A DNA stretch of 55,610 nucleotides from Betaproteobacteria bacterium UBA2592 (GTDB lineage Bacteria; Pseudomonadota; Gammaproteobacteria; Burkholderiales; Rhodocyclaceae), in NCBI GenBank assembly GCA_002340095.1, contig DDKS01000027.1:1-55610 (forward strand), written 5' to 3'. How positions within the stretch are numbered: position 1 is the first letter of the stretch; each line of letters opens with the position of its first letter. The notes beneath the pieces are model-generated. The model had not been told where the DNA came from and did no database searches. It worked only from the letters and a program-made list of their open reading frames with translations. The position numbers were made by a program, and so were the translations under genes. Below, one piece after another: positions 1 through 8,160 of the stretch.

Positions 1-20
1 GTGCGCCCTGCCGGGCGCAC
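1..20. repeat. inverted repeat, 8-bp stem
   Basis: GTGCGCCC and GGGCGCAC form a perfect 8-bp stem around a TGCC loop at the very edge of the window. It lies just before the terminator at 28-55 and could be part of the 3' end of a transcript whose gene is outside the window. No T-tract follows it directly. Confidence 0.5.
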
Positions 21-27
21 CATGACG

Positions 28-55
28 AAGGCGGGGTTCCGACCCCGCCTTTTTT
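28..55 (+). terminator. Rho-independent terminator of an upstream plus-strand gene
   Basis: A 10-bp perfect stem (28-37 with 42-51) closes a TCCG tetraloop and runs into a T-tract (50-55). The T-tract is on the plus strand, so it ends transcription entering from the left, from a gene outside the window. The minus-strand gene ending at 93 runs into the same hairpin without a T-tract. Confidence 0.85.
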
Positions 56-92
56 CATGCCGCGCCGCCGGCCCATGGAGCGACGCCCCCTC

Positions 93-1757
93 CTACTGCA
101 CGAAAGCCTCCAGGACGGGAAGCCGACCATTGAGCTGCACCGTCGTTGCCGTACTGCCGGAACGGGACAAATCGACACCAAGCCGTCCCTGGAAGGCGCC
201 TGCGGGATCCACCTCGACCTGCCCCCGAGCCTGCATCAGTCCCGCCTCCAGCAACAGGTGACTGAGCTGGAGACCCGTCGGCGACAGGCGCGCATGGGTG
301 CTCAACCGCTCGAAGCGGGTGCTGCCGCCCCGGGCGACCTGGCCGCGTCCGAGCCGGATGGCGTTGGCCAGATCGACACCGCGCATCTCGCCCCGCTCGA
401 TGCGCCAGTCTCCTTCGGCTTCGAGACTGGCCATGAGCTGCTCCGGATCACGCCCCCCGGCGCGGAAGCGTAGACTGCCCGACAACCCGCCGGAGATACT
501 TGCATGCCCCCCCCACAGGGCGGCCAGGCCGGCCGAGTTGAGATGATACAGGCTGCCGTTGCCCGCCACACCGGGCGTTGCCCCCCAATCGATGCGCAGG
601 TCGCCCTCGTAGCGACCGTCGAGGAAACGCAGATCGACGGAATCCAGGAGCACCGAAGCCCCCTGCAGCACGCCCTGGGCCATCGCATGGCTGAAGGTGA
701 GCGGAAAACTGTTCACCGGCTTCCAGGCACTGGCTTCCAGCTGCACCTCCAGATCCTGGCCCCGGGGCTTCAGCTCCAGCCGCAGGCCCCTGTCATCGCT
801 CTGGAGACTGGCCAGCTGCAACCGTCCATCGGTGCCGCGCTGGATCTCCCCGGACAACGCCCCCAGGGGGCTACCCGCCACCAGAAGCTCCAGTTGCCGC
901 ACCCCGACCTTGAGCGGGCCGGAGGCATCCGGCCGCATCAGCCAGCGGGACAGGGCCTCCACGGACAGCCGCCCGCCCTGGATACGGATGACCTCGCTCC
1001 GGTCCGGCGCCTTGCCACGCACATGGGACCACAAGCCGGGCAGCAGCACCGAGTCGAGCTGCCCTTCGCCTTCCTGCCCCAGGTGCACCCGGCTCAGTTC
1101 CAGGGCTGGCGCCGGCAGGAAACGGGGCGTCACCTCGCCGATCCGTACTGGCACGCCCAACTGCCGGGACAGGCTGGCCTCCAGTTCCGGCCGGTGATTC
1201 CCGTAGGGATAGAACAACGCCGCTCCGGCCACGGCCAGGATGCCCAGCCCCAGGGAAGCGCCAATGATCCTGCCGATGGGCAGAACCCGCCGGGTGGGCT
1301 GACGCTCATCCGGTTCCCGGCCCGTTTCGAGCTGCCGGCCTGGGCCTGGTTCCGCCGGCGCGGCACCGGGCCTGGGCGGCAGCGGCCTGCCGAAGGTGGA
1401 AAAATTGCTCGGCATGACCGTTTCGGCGCTGGAGCTGACTGCTGCCTGCCCCGGCTTGGGACCGAAGGTGGAGAACTGGGAGAGCTGCGAGGGGGTGGCC
1501 ATGGCCGGCCGGCTGACGGGCCGAGCCTCCTCCTTCGAGCTTTCGCCGGAGAGGACGATGAAACCGCCGGCCTCCAGCTCCTTCAAAGCCGTTTCCACCA
1601 GCCTCGAATCCCCGATTTTGGCGCTCAGTTCGGCCACCCGGGTCTTGCCATCCACCAGCACCAGCACCATGCGCTGGCTGCGCTGTACCACCCGGGTGCG
1701 CTGGGTCATGGCCTCCTCCCCTTGCGGGGTTTTGACGTAAATATCGCTGGAGTTCAT
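93..1757 (-). CDS. AsmA-like membrane protein with cytoplasmic N-terminal domain
   Basis: A 554-residue protein. The first ~70 residues form a compact helical/winged-helix-like domain (VELV- and LKELE-type segments). A Pro/Ser-rich linker (about 75-160) follows, with two copies of an FSTFG motif (95-99 and 119-123). One transmembrane helix (about 164-183) precedes a long beta-rich region ending in an AsmA-like stretch (GQVEVDPAGAFQGRLGVDL). The probable topology is cytoplasmic N-terminus and periplasmic AsmA-like domain. I chose the internal ATG at 1757, behind GGGGAAAG, because the open frame upstream runs into the tRNA-Asn promoter. AsmA-family proteins act in lipid transport or outer-membrane homeostasis; its own role is unknown. 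It is the only gene of its transcription unit visible here. Confidence 0.75.
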   Translation of the reverse strand: MNSSDIYVKTPQGEEAMTQRTRVVQRSQRMVLVLVDGKTRVAELSAKIGDSRLVETALKELEAGGFIVLSGESSKEEARPVSRPAMATPSQLSQFSTFGPKPGQAAVSSSAETVMPSNFSTFGRPLPPRPGAAPAEPGPGRQLETGREPDERQPTRRVLPIGRIIGASLGLGILAVAGAALFYPYGNHRPELEASLSRQLGVPVRIGEVTPRFLPAPALELSRVHLGQEGEGQLDSVLLPGLWSHVRGKAPDRSEVIRIQGGRLSVEALSRWLMRPDASGPLKVGVRQLELLVAGSPLGALSGEIQRGTDGRLQLASLQSDDRGLRLELKPRGQDLEVQLEASAWKPVNSFPLTFSHAMAQGVLQGASVLLDSVDLRFLDGRYEGDLRIDWGATPGVAGNGSLYHLNSAGLAALWGGHASISGGLSGSLRFRAGGRDPEQLMASLEAEGDWRIERGEMRGVDLANAIRLGRGQVARGGSTRFERLSTHARLSPTGLQLSHLLLEAGLMQARGQVEVDPAGAFQGRLGVDLSRSGSTATTVQLNGRLPVLEAFVQ

Positions 1758-1794
1758 AAAAGCGCTGCTTTCCCCATTTCTTGCTGTTTTATTG

Positions 1795-1823
1795 TTGACG
1801 GCTCCATGGGCAGCCGCTAGAAT
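1795..1823 (+). promoter_or_regulatory. sigma-70 promoter of tRNA-Asn
   Basis: TTGACG (1795-1800) and TAGAAT (1818-1823) are separated by exactly 17 bp. The discriminator that follows (GCCGCCC) is G+C-rich, as in stable-RNA promoters under stringent control. The tRNA begins 13 bp after the -10. The promoter lies just upstream of, and divergent from, the AsmA-like gene. Confidence 0.85.
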
Positions 1824-1836
1824 GCCGCCCATCGAT

Positions 1837-1912
1837 TCCTCGATAGCTCAGTCGGTAGAGCGCCGGACTGTTAATCCGTAGGTCCCTGGTTCGAGCCCAG
1901 GTCGAGGAGCCA
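1837..1912 (+). tRNA. tRNA-Asn(GTT)
   Basis: A 76-nt cloverleaf. The acceptor arm TCCTCGA (1837-1843) pairs with TCGAGGA (1902-1908), followed by discriminator G and an encoded CCA (1910-1912). The anticodon loop reads CTGTTAA, giving anticodon GTT, which decodes AAC/AAU. The T-arm carries the GGTTCGAGC core. It has its own promoter and terminator and appears monocistronic. Confidence 0.97.
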
Positions 1913-1920
1913 GATTCCCA

Positions 1921-1946
1921 AAGCCACACTTCCGGTGTGGCTTTTT
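1921..1946 (+). terminator. Rho-independent terminator of tRNA-Asn
   Basis: AAGCCACAC (1921-1929) pairs with GTGTGGCTT (1935-1943) around a TTCCG loop, followed by a T-run to 1946. It starts 9 nt after the tRNA CCA end. The rest of the gap to 2087 holds only a weak 6-bp hairpin (2013-2028, followed by T5), and I see no gene there. Confidence 0.9.
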
Positions 1947-2087
1947 CGTTCCTAGCACCTTCCCACACGCCCTGCCCGGCCGGACGCCCGAAACAGCCGC
2001 CCGACTCCCGCAGCCTATCGGAATAGGCACCTTTTTCCGGCAATTCTGCCCGAGAACGGGAAAAACCGGAATTTGATGACAATTCCT

Positions 2088-4577
2088 TCATGATCCGGCC
2101 GATCTGATGAGCTCCAGGGAGCGAACCGACAAAAGTCTCGCCAGACTAAAGCGGCCCACCAGCATGGTCAACAGGAGGGTGGCCGAAACCGCTGCGGGAA
2201 TCACCCACCAGGCCGGGGCAAGCACCAGGTCGAACAAGCGCCAGGCCAGCACCTGGCCCGCCAGCAGCGCCCCGAGGGAAGCCAGCAGGCCGGCCAGGGC
2301 GCCGATGGCGGCCAGTTCTCCCAGCAGGGCGGCCCGCAGCTGGGCCCGGCTGGCCCCCAGTGCCCGCATGATGCCCAGGCTCTGACGACGGGCATCCAGG
2401 ACCGCGAGCATGGCGCCGTGCAGGACCAGCAGGCCGGCTCCCAAGGTGAACAGGAAAACCAGCTGCACGACGCCGGAAACCTGGTCCACCACGGCCTTGA
2501 GCTGGGCGAGCACGGCCTCCACGTCGATCACCGTGAGGTTGGGGAAACGCGCCAGGATCTGTCCAAGCGCCCCCGCCTCCCCCGGAGGGAGGTGAAAATT
2601 GGCCAGATAGCTGGCCGGCATGTGATCGATCACCCCGGGCTCCATCAGCACGAAAAAATTGATGCGCATGGAATCCCACGCCAGCTGGCGCAGGCTGGTG
2701 ACCCGGACCCGCACCGGCTGCCCGGCGATGCTGAATTCCAGCTCGTCCCCCAGCCCGATGCCCAGGGTCCTGGCCAGCCCCGACTCCACCGAAGCCTGGG
2801 CCATGCCCGCCCCGGCGGCAAACCAGGCACCCGCCTCGACACGGTTGCCGGGTGGCAGATCCGCCCGCCAGGACAGGTTGAATTCCCGCTCCACCAGACG
2901 CTGGGCCCGGTCATCGCCGGGGTAATCCGCCGGACTCACCGCACGGCTGCCGATGCGCACCAGACGCCCGCGCACCATGGGTGCCAGTTCGGCCTGCCAG
3001 CCAGCCTGCGCCAGTGCCGCCTGCAGATCCTGGCGCTGTTCCGGCTGGATGTTGATGATGAAGCGGTTGGGAGTGTCGGTCGGCAGGGAACGCTCCCAGG
3101 CCGCCAGCAGTTCGCCACGGATCACGGTCAGGAGCAGCAGGGCCATGCAGCCCAGGGCCAGGGCCAGTATCTGCAGGCTGGAAGTCCACGCATGGCGACC
3201 CACGTTGGCCACCCCATGGCGCCAGCCGAAGCTCTGGCCGGTTCCCAGGCGGCGCAGCCGCGCCGCGCCCCACACCAGCCCCCGCGCCGCCAGCAGGAAA
3301 CCCGGCAGCGCCAGAGCGAAAGCCAGCACCACGGTCCCTCCCAGCCGGGCGTCGTCGGCGACCCAGAAGATCAGGCCGGCAAACACCAGCAGGCCAAGCC
3401 CGTAGGCGGCCAGCAGGGAAACGGGCGGCAGCCCCAGATCCCGGCGGATCACCCGCAGGGGGGAAACCCGCTGCAGCCGCAGCAGGGGCGGCAGGGCAAA
3501 GCCCAGCAGCAGCACCAGCCCCAGCACCAGACCCTGCAGGGCGGGGGTGAGGCCGGGCGGGGGCAGGCCGGTCTGCAGCAATCCGGCGAGCAGCAGATGG
3601 AAGGCATGATGCACGACGAAGCCCAGCAGCACCCCGGCCAGGGTGGCCCCCAGGCCCAGGATGAGGAACTGGGCCAGATACAGGCGCAGCACCTCGCCAC
3701 CGGTCGCTCCCAGACAGCGCAGCAGGGCACAGCCATCCAGATGACGCTGGATGTAGCGGTGCACCGCCATCGCCATGGCCGTGGCCGCGAGCATCACGGT
3801 GAGCAGGCTGGCGAGGCCCAGGAAACGGCGGGCCCGCTCCAGGGCCGTGCGTACCTCCTGACGGGTCCCCTCTTCCAGCTTCTGGCCCCGCTCCAGACGG
3901 GGCTGCAGCCACGCCGCAAACTGCTCCACGGCGCGGCGCTCTCCCGCCACCAGCAGCCGGTAGCGCACCCGGGCCCCGTTCTGGACCAGGCCGGTGGATT
4001 CCAGATCGGTCAGATTGAGCATCAGGCGCGGCGCCACCCCGAGGAAATTGACGCCCCTGTCCGGCTCGAAATTCAGGTAGGCCGCCACCCGGAAACGCCG
4101 CTCCCCGAGCTGCAGCTCGGCCCCGGGCGCCACGCCCAGCTCGGCCCCCAGCCGGGGTTCGATCCAGACGCTGCCGGCCGGCGGCCCGCCCGGCACCGGC
4201 TCGCCGGCGCCCTCGGGCTGCGCCGAAATGCGCAGCTGGCCGCGCAGGGGATAGGCGCTTTCCACGGCCTTCACGTCCGCCAGCCGGAAGCCGCCCGCAG
4301 CCATCACCATGCTGGGAAAACTCACGGTCCGGGCCTGCCGCAGGCCGAGGGCCCCGGCCTCGGCACTGAAGCCGGAAGGCAGGGGCTGATCGCCGGCCAC
4401 GACCAGATCCCCCCCGAGCAGCTGGCTGGCTTCCACCACCAGGGCCTGGCGCACCCGGTCGCTGAAGAAGCCGACCGCCGTCATGGCGGCCACCGCCAGG
4501 ATCAGGGCCAGGACCAGCAGGCGCAGCTCGCCGGAACGGGCGTCACGATAGAGGAGGCGGATGGATAATTTATTCAA
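2088..4577 (-). CDS. FtsX/MacB-type ABC transporter permease (YbbP-like)
   Basis: An 829-residue multi-pass inner-membrane permease. It has an N-terminal TM helix (about 20-42) and a large extracytoplasmic domain. A FtsX-like core of three TM helices lies in the first half and a second such core sits at the C-terminus. This two-FtsX-domain plan with about ten helices is that of YbbP-type permeases, which pair with an ATPase (YbbA) and often TesA and are proposed to export or release lipophilic or envelope substrates. No ATPase is adjacent: the gene is last in a minus-strand run after radA, with only 2 nt between radA's stop and its ATG. The substrate is unknown. Confidence 0.85.
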   Translation of the reverse strand: MNKLSIRLLYRDARSGELRLLVLALILAVAAMTAVGFFSDRVRQALVVEASQLLGGDLVVAGDQPLPSGFSAEAGALGLRQARTVSFPSMVMAAGGFRLADVKAVESAYPLRGQLRISAQPEGAGEPVPGGPPAGSVWIEPRLGAELGVAPGAELQLGERRFRVAAYLNFEPDRGVNFLGVAPRLMLNLTDLESTGLVQNGARVRYRLLVAGERRAVEQFAAWLQPRLERGQKLEEGTRQEVRTALERARRFLGLASLLTVMLAATAMAMAVHRYIQRHLDGCALLRCLGATGGEVLRLYLAQFLILGLGATLAGVLLGFVVHHAFHLLLAGLLQTGLPPPGLTPALQGLVLGLVLLLGFALPPLLRLQRVSPLRVIRRDLGLPPVSLLAAYGLGLLVFAGLIFWVADDARLGGTVVLAFALALPGFLLAARGLVWGAARLRRLGTGQSFGWRHGVANVGRHAWTSSLQILALALGCMALLLLTVIRGELLAAWERSLPTDTPNRFIINIQPEQRQDLQAALAQAGWQAELAPMVRGRLVRIGSRAVSPADYPGDDRAQRLVEREFNLSWRADLPPGNRVEAGAWFAAGAGMAQASVESGLARTLGIGLGDELEFSIAGQPVRVRVTSLRQLAWDSMRINFFVLMEPGVIDHMPASYLANFHLPPGEAGALGQILARFPNLTVIDVEAVLAQLKAVVDQVSGVVQLVFLFTLGAGLLVLHGAMLAVLDARRQSLGIMRALGASRAQLRAALLGELAAIGALAGLLASLGALLAGQVLAWRLFDLVLAPAWWVIPAAVSATLLLTMLVGRFSLARLLSVRSLELIRSAGS

Positions 4578-4579
4578 GA

Positions 4580-5938
4580 TCAGTCGATTGCACGAAGTTT
4601 CTCAACCGCTTCCTCAATTCTGGAAACCCCGATCACCGTCATCCCGGCCATGGCCTGGCGGGGACAGTTGGCCTCGGGCACCAGGGCGTGGGTGAAACCG
4701 AGCTTAGCCGCTTCCCTGAGCCGCTCCTGGCCGCGGGGCGCCGGGCGGATCTCGCCGGCCAGGCCAACCTCACCAAAAACAACAAGTTTGCTCGGCAACG
4801 CCTTGTTCTTCAATGAAGAAATAATGGAGAGCAGCACTGAGAGATCGGCGGCCGGCTCACTGATCCTGACCCCCCCCACCGCATTGACGAACACATCCTG
4901 ATCGAAGCAGACGATGCCCGCATGGCGGTGCAGGACGGCGAGAAGCATGGCCAGGCGCTGGGAATCCAGCCCCACCGTGAGCCGGCGCGGGTTGCCATGG
5001 GCCTGATCCACCAGGGCCTGAATTTCCACCAGCAAAGGGCGGGTACCTTCCTGGGTCACCAGGATGCAGGTGCCCGGCACCTGCTGGCCGTGCCCGGAGA
5101 GGAACAGGGCCGAAGGGTTGCTGACCCCCTTCAGCCCCTTCTCGGTCATGGCGAACACGCCCAGTTCGTTGATGGCGCCGAAGCGGTTCTTGAAGGCCCG
5201 GATCAGACGGAAGCTGGAATGGGTGTCGCCCTCGAAATAGAGCACCGTATCGACGATGTGCTCCAGCACCCGGGGGCCGGCCAGGGCCCCCTCCTTGGTC
5301 ACATGGCCCACCAGGATCACCGTCACCCCCAGCTGCTTCGCCAGGCGGGTGAGCTGGGCGGCGCATTCGCGCACCTGGGCCACCGAACCGGGAGCGGAGG
5401 ACAGCTGGTCGGACCAGAGGGTCTGGATGGAGTCGATCACCGCCACCCGGGGCTTTTCCGCCTGCAGGGTGGCCAGGATCTTTTCCAGATTGATTTCCGC
5501 CAAAAGCTTCATCCGGCTGGCCTCCAGCCCCAGGCGCCGGGCCCGCAGGGCCACCTGTTCTCCGGATTCCTCGCCGCTCACGTAGAGGGCTGGAAGCTGC
5601 TCCGAGAGTCTGGCCAGGGCCTGCAGCAGCAGGGTGCTCTTGCCGATGCCCGGGTCGCCGCCGATGAGGACGACCCCGCCCGCCACCAGCCCGCCCCCGA
5701 GGGCCCGGTCGAATTCGGAAATCCCCGTGGGAATGCGCTCCGACTCCCGTGCCTCGATCTCAGAAAGCTGCTGCAGGCGGGCCGGCGGCGCCAGGGACTG
5801 GAAACGGTTGCCCCCGGGCTTTTCCAGCAGGGTTTCAGACAAGGTGTTCCAGGCCCCGCAGCCAGGACACTGACCCTGCCATTTGGGCGAGGTGGCACCG
5901 CACTCGGCGCAGGTATAGACAGTTTTTTGCTTCGACAT
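4580..5938 (-). CDS. radA: DNA repair protein RadA (Sms)
   Basis: A 452-residue RecA-like ATPase that drives branch migration during homologous recombination. A four-Cys zinc finger (C10, C13, C24, C27) opens the protein. Walker A GGDPGIGKST is at 93-102 and the RadA-specific KNRFG motif at 250-254. The C-terminal third is the Lon-protease-like domain, including the VFGEVGLAGEIRP segment. The length is normal for the family. The ATG lies 2 nt after the alr stop codon, so alr, radA and the downstream permease are probably co-transcribed. Confidence 0.97.
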   Translation of the reverse strand: MSKQKTVYTCAECGATSPKWQGQCPGCGAWNTLSETLLEKPGGNRFQSLAPPARLQQLSEIEARESERIPTGISEFDRALGGGLVAGGVVLIGGDPGIGKSTLLLQALARLSEQLPALYVSGEESGEQVALRARRLGLEASRMKLLAEINLEKILATLQAEKPRVAVIDSIQTLWSDQLSSAPGSVAQVRECAAQLTRLAKQLGVTVILVGHVTKEGALAGPRVLEHIVDTVLYFEGDTHSSFRLIRAFKNRFGAINELGVFAMTEKGLKGVSNPSALFLSGHGQQVPGTCILVTQEGTRPLLVEIQALVDQAHGNPRRLTVGLDSQRLAMLLAVLHRHAGIVCFDQDVFVNAVGGVRISEPAADLSVLLSIISSLKNKALPSKLVVFGEVGLAGEIRPAPRGQERLREAAKLGFTHALVPEANCPRQAMAGMTVIGVSRIEEAVEKLRAID

Positions 5939-5940
5939 GC

Positions 5941-7074
5941 TCAGTCCCAGCGCACAGGCACCCGGGGCGCCAGGGCACAGAACAATTCATAGCTGATGGT
6001 GCCGGCAGCTGCCGCCACCCGGTCCACCTCCACCGTACCGCCCTCCCCCATTCCCCAGAGGGTGACGGGGCTGCCCACCCGGGCCGCTTCAATGCCGCTC
6101 AGGTCGCACATCAACATATCCATGGACACCCGGCCCAGCACCCGGCTGGGGCTGCCGGCCACCGCAATCGGGGTGCCCGTGGGTGCGTGGCGGGGATAAC
6201 CATCGGCATAACCACAGGCGACGATACCGATGCGCATCGGGTGTTCGGCCTGGAACAGCCCGCCATAGCCGACCCGCTCCCCGGCCGCCAGGGTCTGAAT
6301 GCCGATCAGGCGGCTCTCCAGATGCATCACCGGGCGCAGGTCCAGATGGCTGGCAGGTACATCGGCAAAGGGGCTGCTGCCATAGAGCATGATGCCGGGC
6401 CGCACCCAGTCCCCCCGGGTTTCCGGGTAGCGCAGCAGGGCGGCGGAATTGGCCAGACTGACGGGCAGACCGGCCTCCCCTGCCAGGACGGAAAAGCAGT
6501 CCAACTGCGCCTCGATACCCCGACCCCCATCAGCTTCGGCGAAATGGGTCATCAAGGTCACTTCCCGGGTACCCAGGCGGCGCAGGCGCTCCAGCACCGC
6601 CGCCAGCTGCGCCGGGCGGAAGCCAAGCCGATTCATGCCGGTATTGAGCTTGACATAAACCCGCTCCGGCCGCTCGACAGCGGCTTCGAGCATGGCCAGT
6701 TGCTCGGGACTGTGCACCACGGTGGTGAGATCATGGTGCACCAGGGCCGGCACATCTCCTGGGGCGAAAAACCCTTCCAGCAGCAGGATCGGCTGGACAA
6801 ACCCCGCTTCGCGCAGGGCAACGGCGGTTTCCACCTCCAGGAGGGCAAAGCCATCCGCCAAATCCTGCAGGGCCCGGGCCACCTGCCATTGGCCGTGGCC
6901 ATAGGCATTGGCCTTGATCACCGCCCAGATGCGGGCGGAACCCGCGTGCCGACGCGCCACACCGTAATTGTGGCGCAAGGCGGCCAGATCGATGCGCGCC
7001 CGGATCGGGCGGGAAAGGGAACAGGTCGATCCCCGCTCCCTGCCCGGCAGAAGGCCAGGCATGCTTGAACTCAC
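5941..7074 (-). CDS. alr: alanine racemase
   Basis: A 377-residue PLP enzyme interconverting L- and D-alanine for peptidoglycan. The PLP lysine is K54 in AVIKANAYGHG, and the second-base tyrosine lies in the ERVGYGG segment (about residue 275). The start is a GTG at 7074 that overlaps the stop of the LysR gene as GTGA, indicating translational coupling. An ATG at 7062 is the alternative. The N-terminus has about 15 residues more than typical Alr before the conserved RPIRARIDLAALRHNY segment. It is followed by radA after 2 nt. Confidence 0.95.
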   Translation of the reverse strand: MSSSMPGLLPGRERGSTCSLSRPIRARIDLAALRHNYGVARRHAGSARIWAVIKANAYGHGQWQVARALQDLADGFALLEVETAVALREAGFVQPILLLEGFFAPGDVPALVHHDLTTVVHSPEQLAMLEAAVERPERVYVKLNTGMNRLGFRPAQLAAVLERLRRLGTREVTLMTHFAEADGGRGIEAQLDCFSVLAGEAGLPVSLANSAALLRYPETRGDWVRPGIMLYGSSPFADVPASHLDLRPVMHLESRLIGIQTLAAGERVGYGGLFQAEHPMRIGIVACGYADGYPRHAPTGTPIAVAGSPSRVLGRVSMDMLMCDLSGIEAARVGSPVTLWGMGEGGTVEVDRVAAAAGTISYELFCALAPRVPVRWD

Positions 7075-7973
7075 AGTACCAGCTCCCTCATTTTCTGTTT
7101 GGCGAAATCCACGAAAGTCGTAACCAGGCGGGTCCGGAAACGATCCTTAGGATAGACCAGGGACAAGGTCCGGGTCAGCGGCGGCGCCAGGGGAATCGAG
7201 ACCAGACTGCCGAGTTGACACTCCTTCTCGCACACCACCCGCGAAACGATGGCATAGCCAAGGCCGGTGGCCACCACTCCCTTGAGGGCCTCGGGGCTGC
7301 CCAGCTCCATCAGGGTCTTGAGTTCGCCGGGAGCCACTCCGGCTGCCTGGAAATAGGCATCCGTGACCGCCCGGGTGCCGGACCCCGGCTCCCGGGAAAT
7401 GAACTCGTAGTCCCGCAGCACTTCCGGAGTGACGCTGACCTCACCGGACAGGGGGTAGTCGGGGGCGCAGATCACCACCAACTCGTCCTCGCAGCAGACC
7501 TCAGTCTGCAGTTCGGGCTGATGGGCCGGCCCCTCGATCAGGCCGATGTCGAGACTGTGGGCGCTCACCTGGTTCTCGATGATCTCGGTGTTGGCCACGA
7601 TGAGCCGGGCCCGCACCTGGGGATAGAGGGCATTGAACTCCCCCAGCACCCGAGGCAGGATGAATTCGGCGATGGTGGTGCTCGCCCCCACCAGCAACGG
7701 GCCGCGCATCTCGCCCGTCATCTCGCCGAGCCGGGCATCGAGCTCATCGGAAAGGGCGAGGATCCTGTCCGCGTACTGAAGCACCATCTCCCCTGCCGGA
7801 GTGAGACAGATCCGGCCATGGCCGCGCTCGAACAGGCGGGTGCTGTACTGGTCCTCCAGTTGCTTGATCTGGAAGGTGACGGCGGGCTGGGTCATGAACA
7901 GGGCTTCGGCGGCCTTGGTGAAGCTCAGGTGTTTGGCTACAGCATGAAACACTTGCAAACGGCGGTCTGCCAT
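7071..7973 (-). CDS. LysR-family transcriptional regulator
   Basis: A 300-residue regulator. The N-terminal winged HTH (about 2-60) has the LysR signature SFTKAAEALFMTQPAVTFQI, followed by a periplasmic-binding-fold effector domain (about 90-295). The sequence is closer to the CysB/YeiE/CbbR-like branch than to antibiotic- or aromatic-type regulators. I cannot name the effector. A strong Shine-Dalgarno (GGGAGGAG, about 7980-7987) and a TATAAT hexamer (8009-8014) lie upstream. It heads the run to alr (GTGA overlap), radA and the permease, and is divergent from lplT across about 190 bp, which might be its operator region. Confidence 0.9.
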   Translation of the reverse strand: MADRRLQVFHAVAKHLSFTKAAEALFMTQPAVTFQIKQLEDQYSTRLFERGHGRICLTPAGEMVLQYADRILALSDELDARLGEMTGEMRGPLLVGASTTIAEFILPRVLGEFNALYPQVRARLIVANTEIIENQVSAHSLDIGLIEGPAHQPELQTEVCCEDELVVICAPDYPLSGEVSVTPEVLRDYEFISREPGSGTRAVTDAYFQAAGVAPGELKTLMELGSPEALKGVVATGLGYAIVSRVVCEKECQLGSLVSIPLAPPLTRTLSLVYPKDRFRTRLVTTFVDFAKQKMRELVL

Positions 7974-8008
7974 GGGGATCTCCTCCCAATAATATTTTTT
8001 ATGGGGGG

Positions 8009-8014
8009 ATTATA
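8009..8014 (-). promoter_or_regulatory. candidate -10 of the LysR-alr-radA run
   Basis: Read on the minus strand, 8014-8009 is a perfect TATAAT located 35 bp before the LysR ATG. I could not identify a convincing -35 at 16-18 bp, which fits an activator-dependent or weak promoter. The rest of the divergent gap (7974-8160) holds a TATAAC hexamer (8123-8128) that may serve lplT. Confidence 0.45.
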
Positions 8015-8160
8015 GGATGTAAAAGCCCCTCCGAACCCGGCCTGCCGGAAAATTTCGATGCGACCAACATCGTCCCGACCGGTATCCGCCGCAAATGCCC
8101 GTGCCCGAACCGGCGCCCTTGGTATAACATCGCGCCCAAACTACACAAGAGACAGTCCAA

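Noticed and set aside
504..1820. 438-codon plus-strand ORF
   Set aside because: Antisense to the AsmA-like gene, Gln/Pro/His-rich, and its end abuts the tRNA promoter.
1837..1912. tRNA-Asn as a possible integration hotspot
   Set aside because: No integrase or partial tRNA repeat follows; the gene simply ends in its terminator.
2418..4568. 716-codon plus-strand ORF
   Set aside because: Antisense to the FtsX-type permease, low-complexity Gln/His/Gly-rich composition, no recognisable domain or ribosome-binding site.
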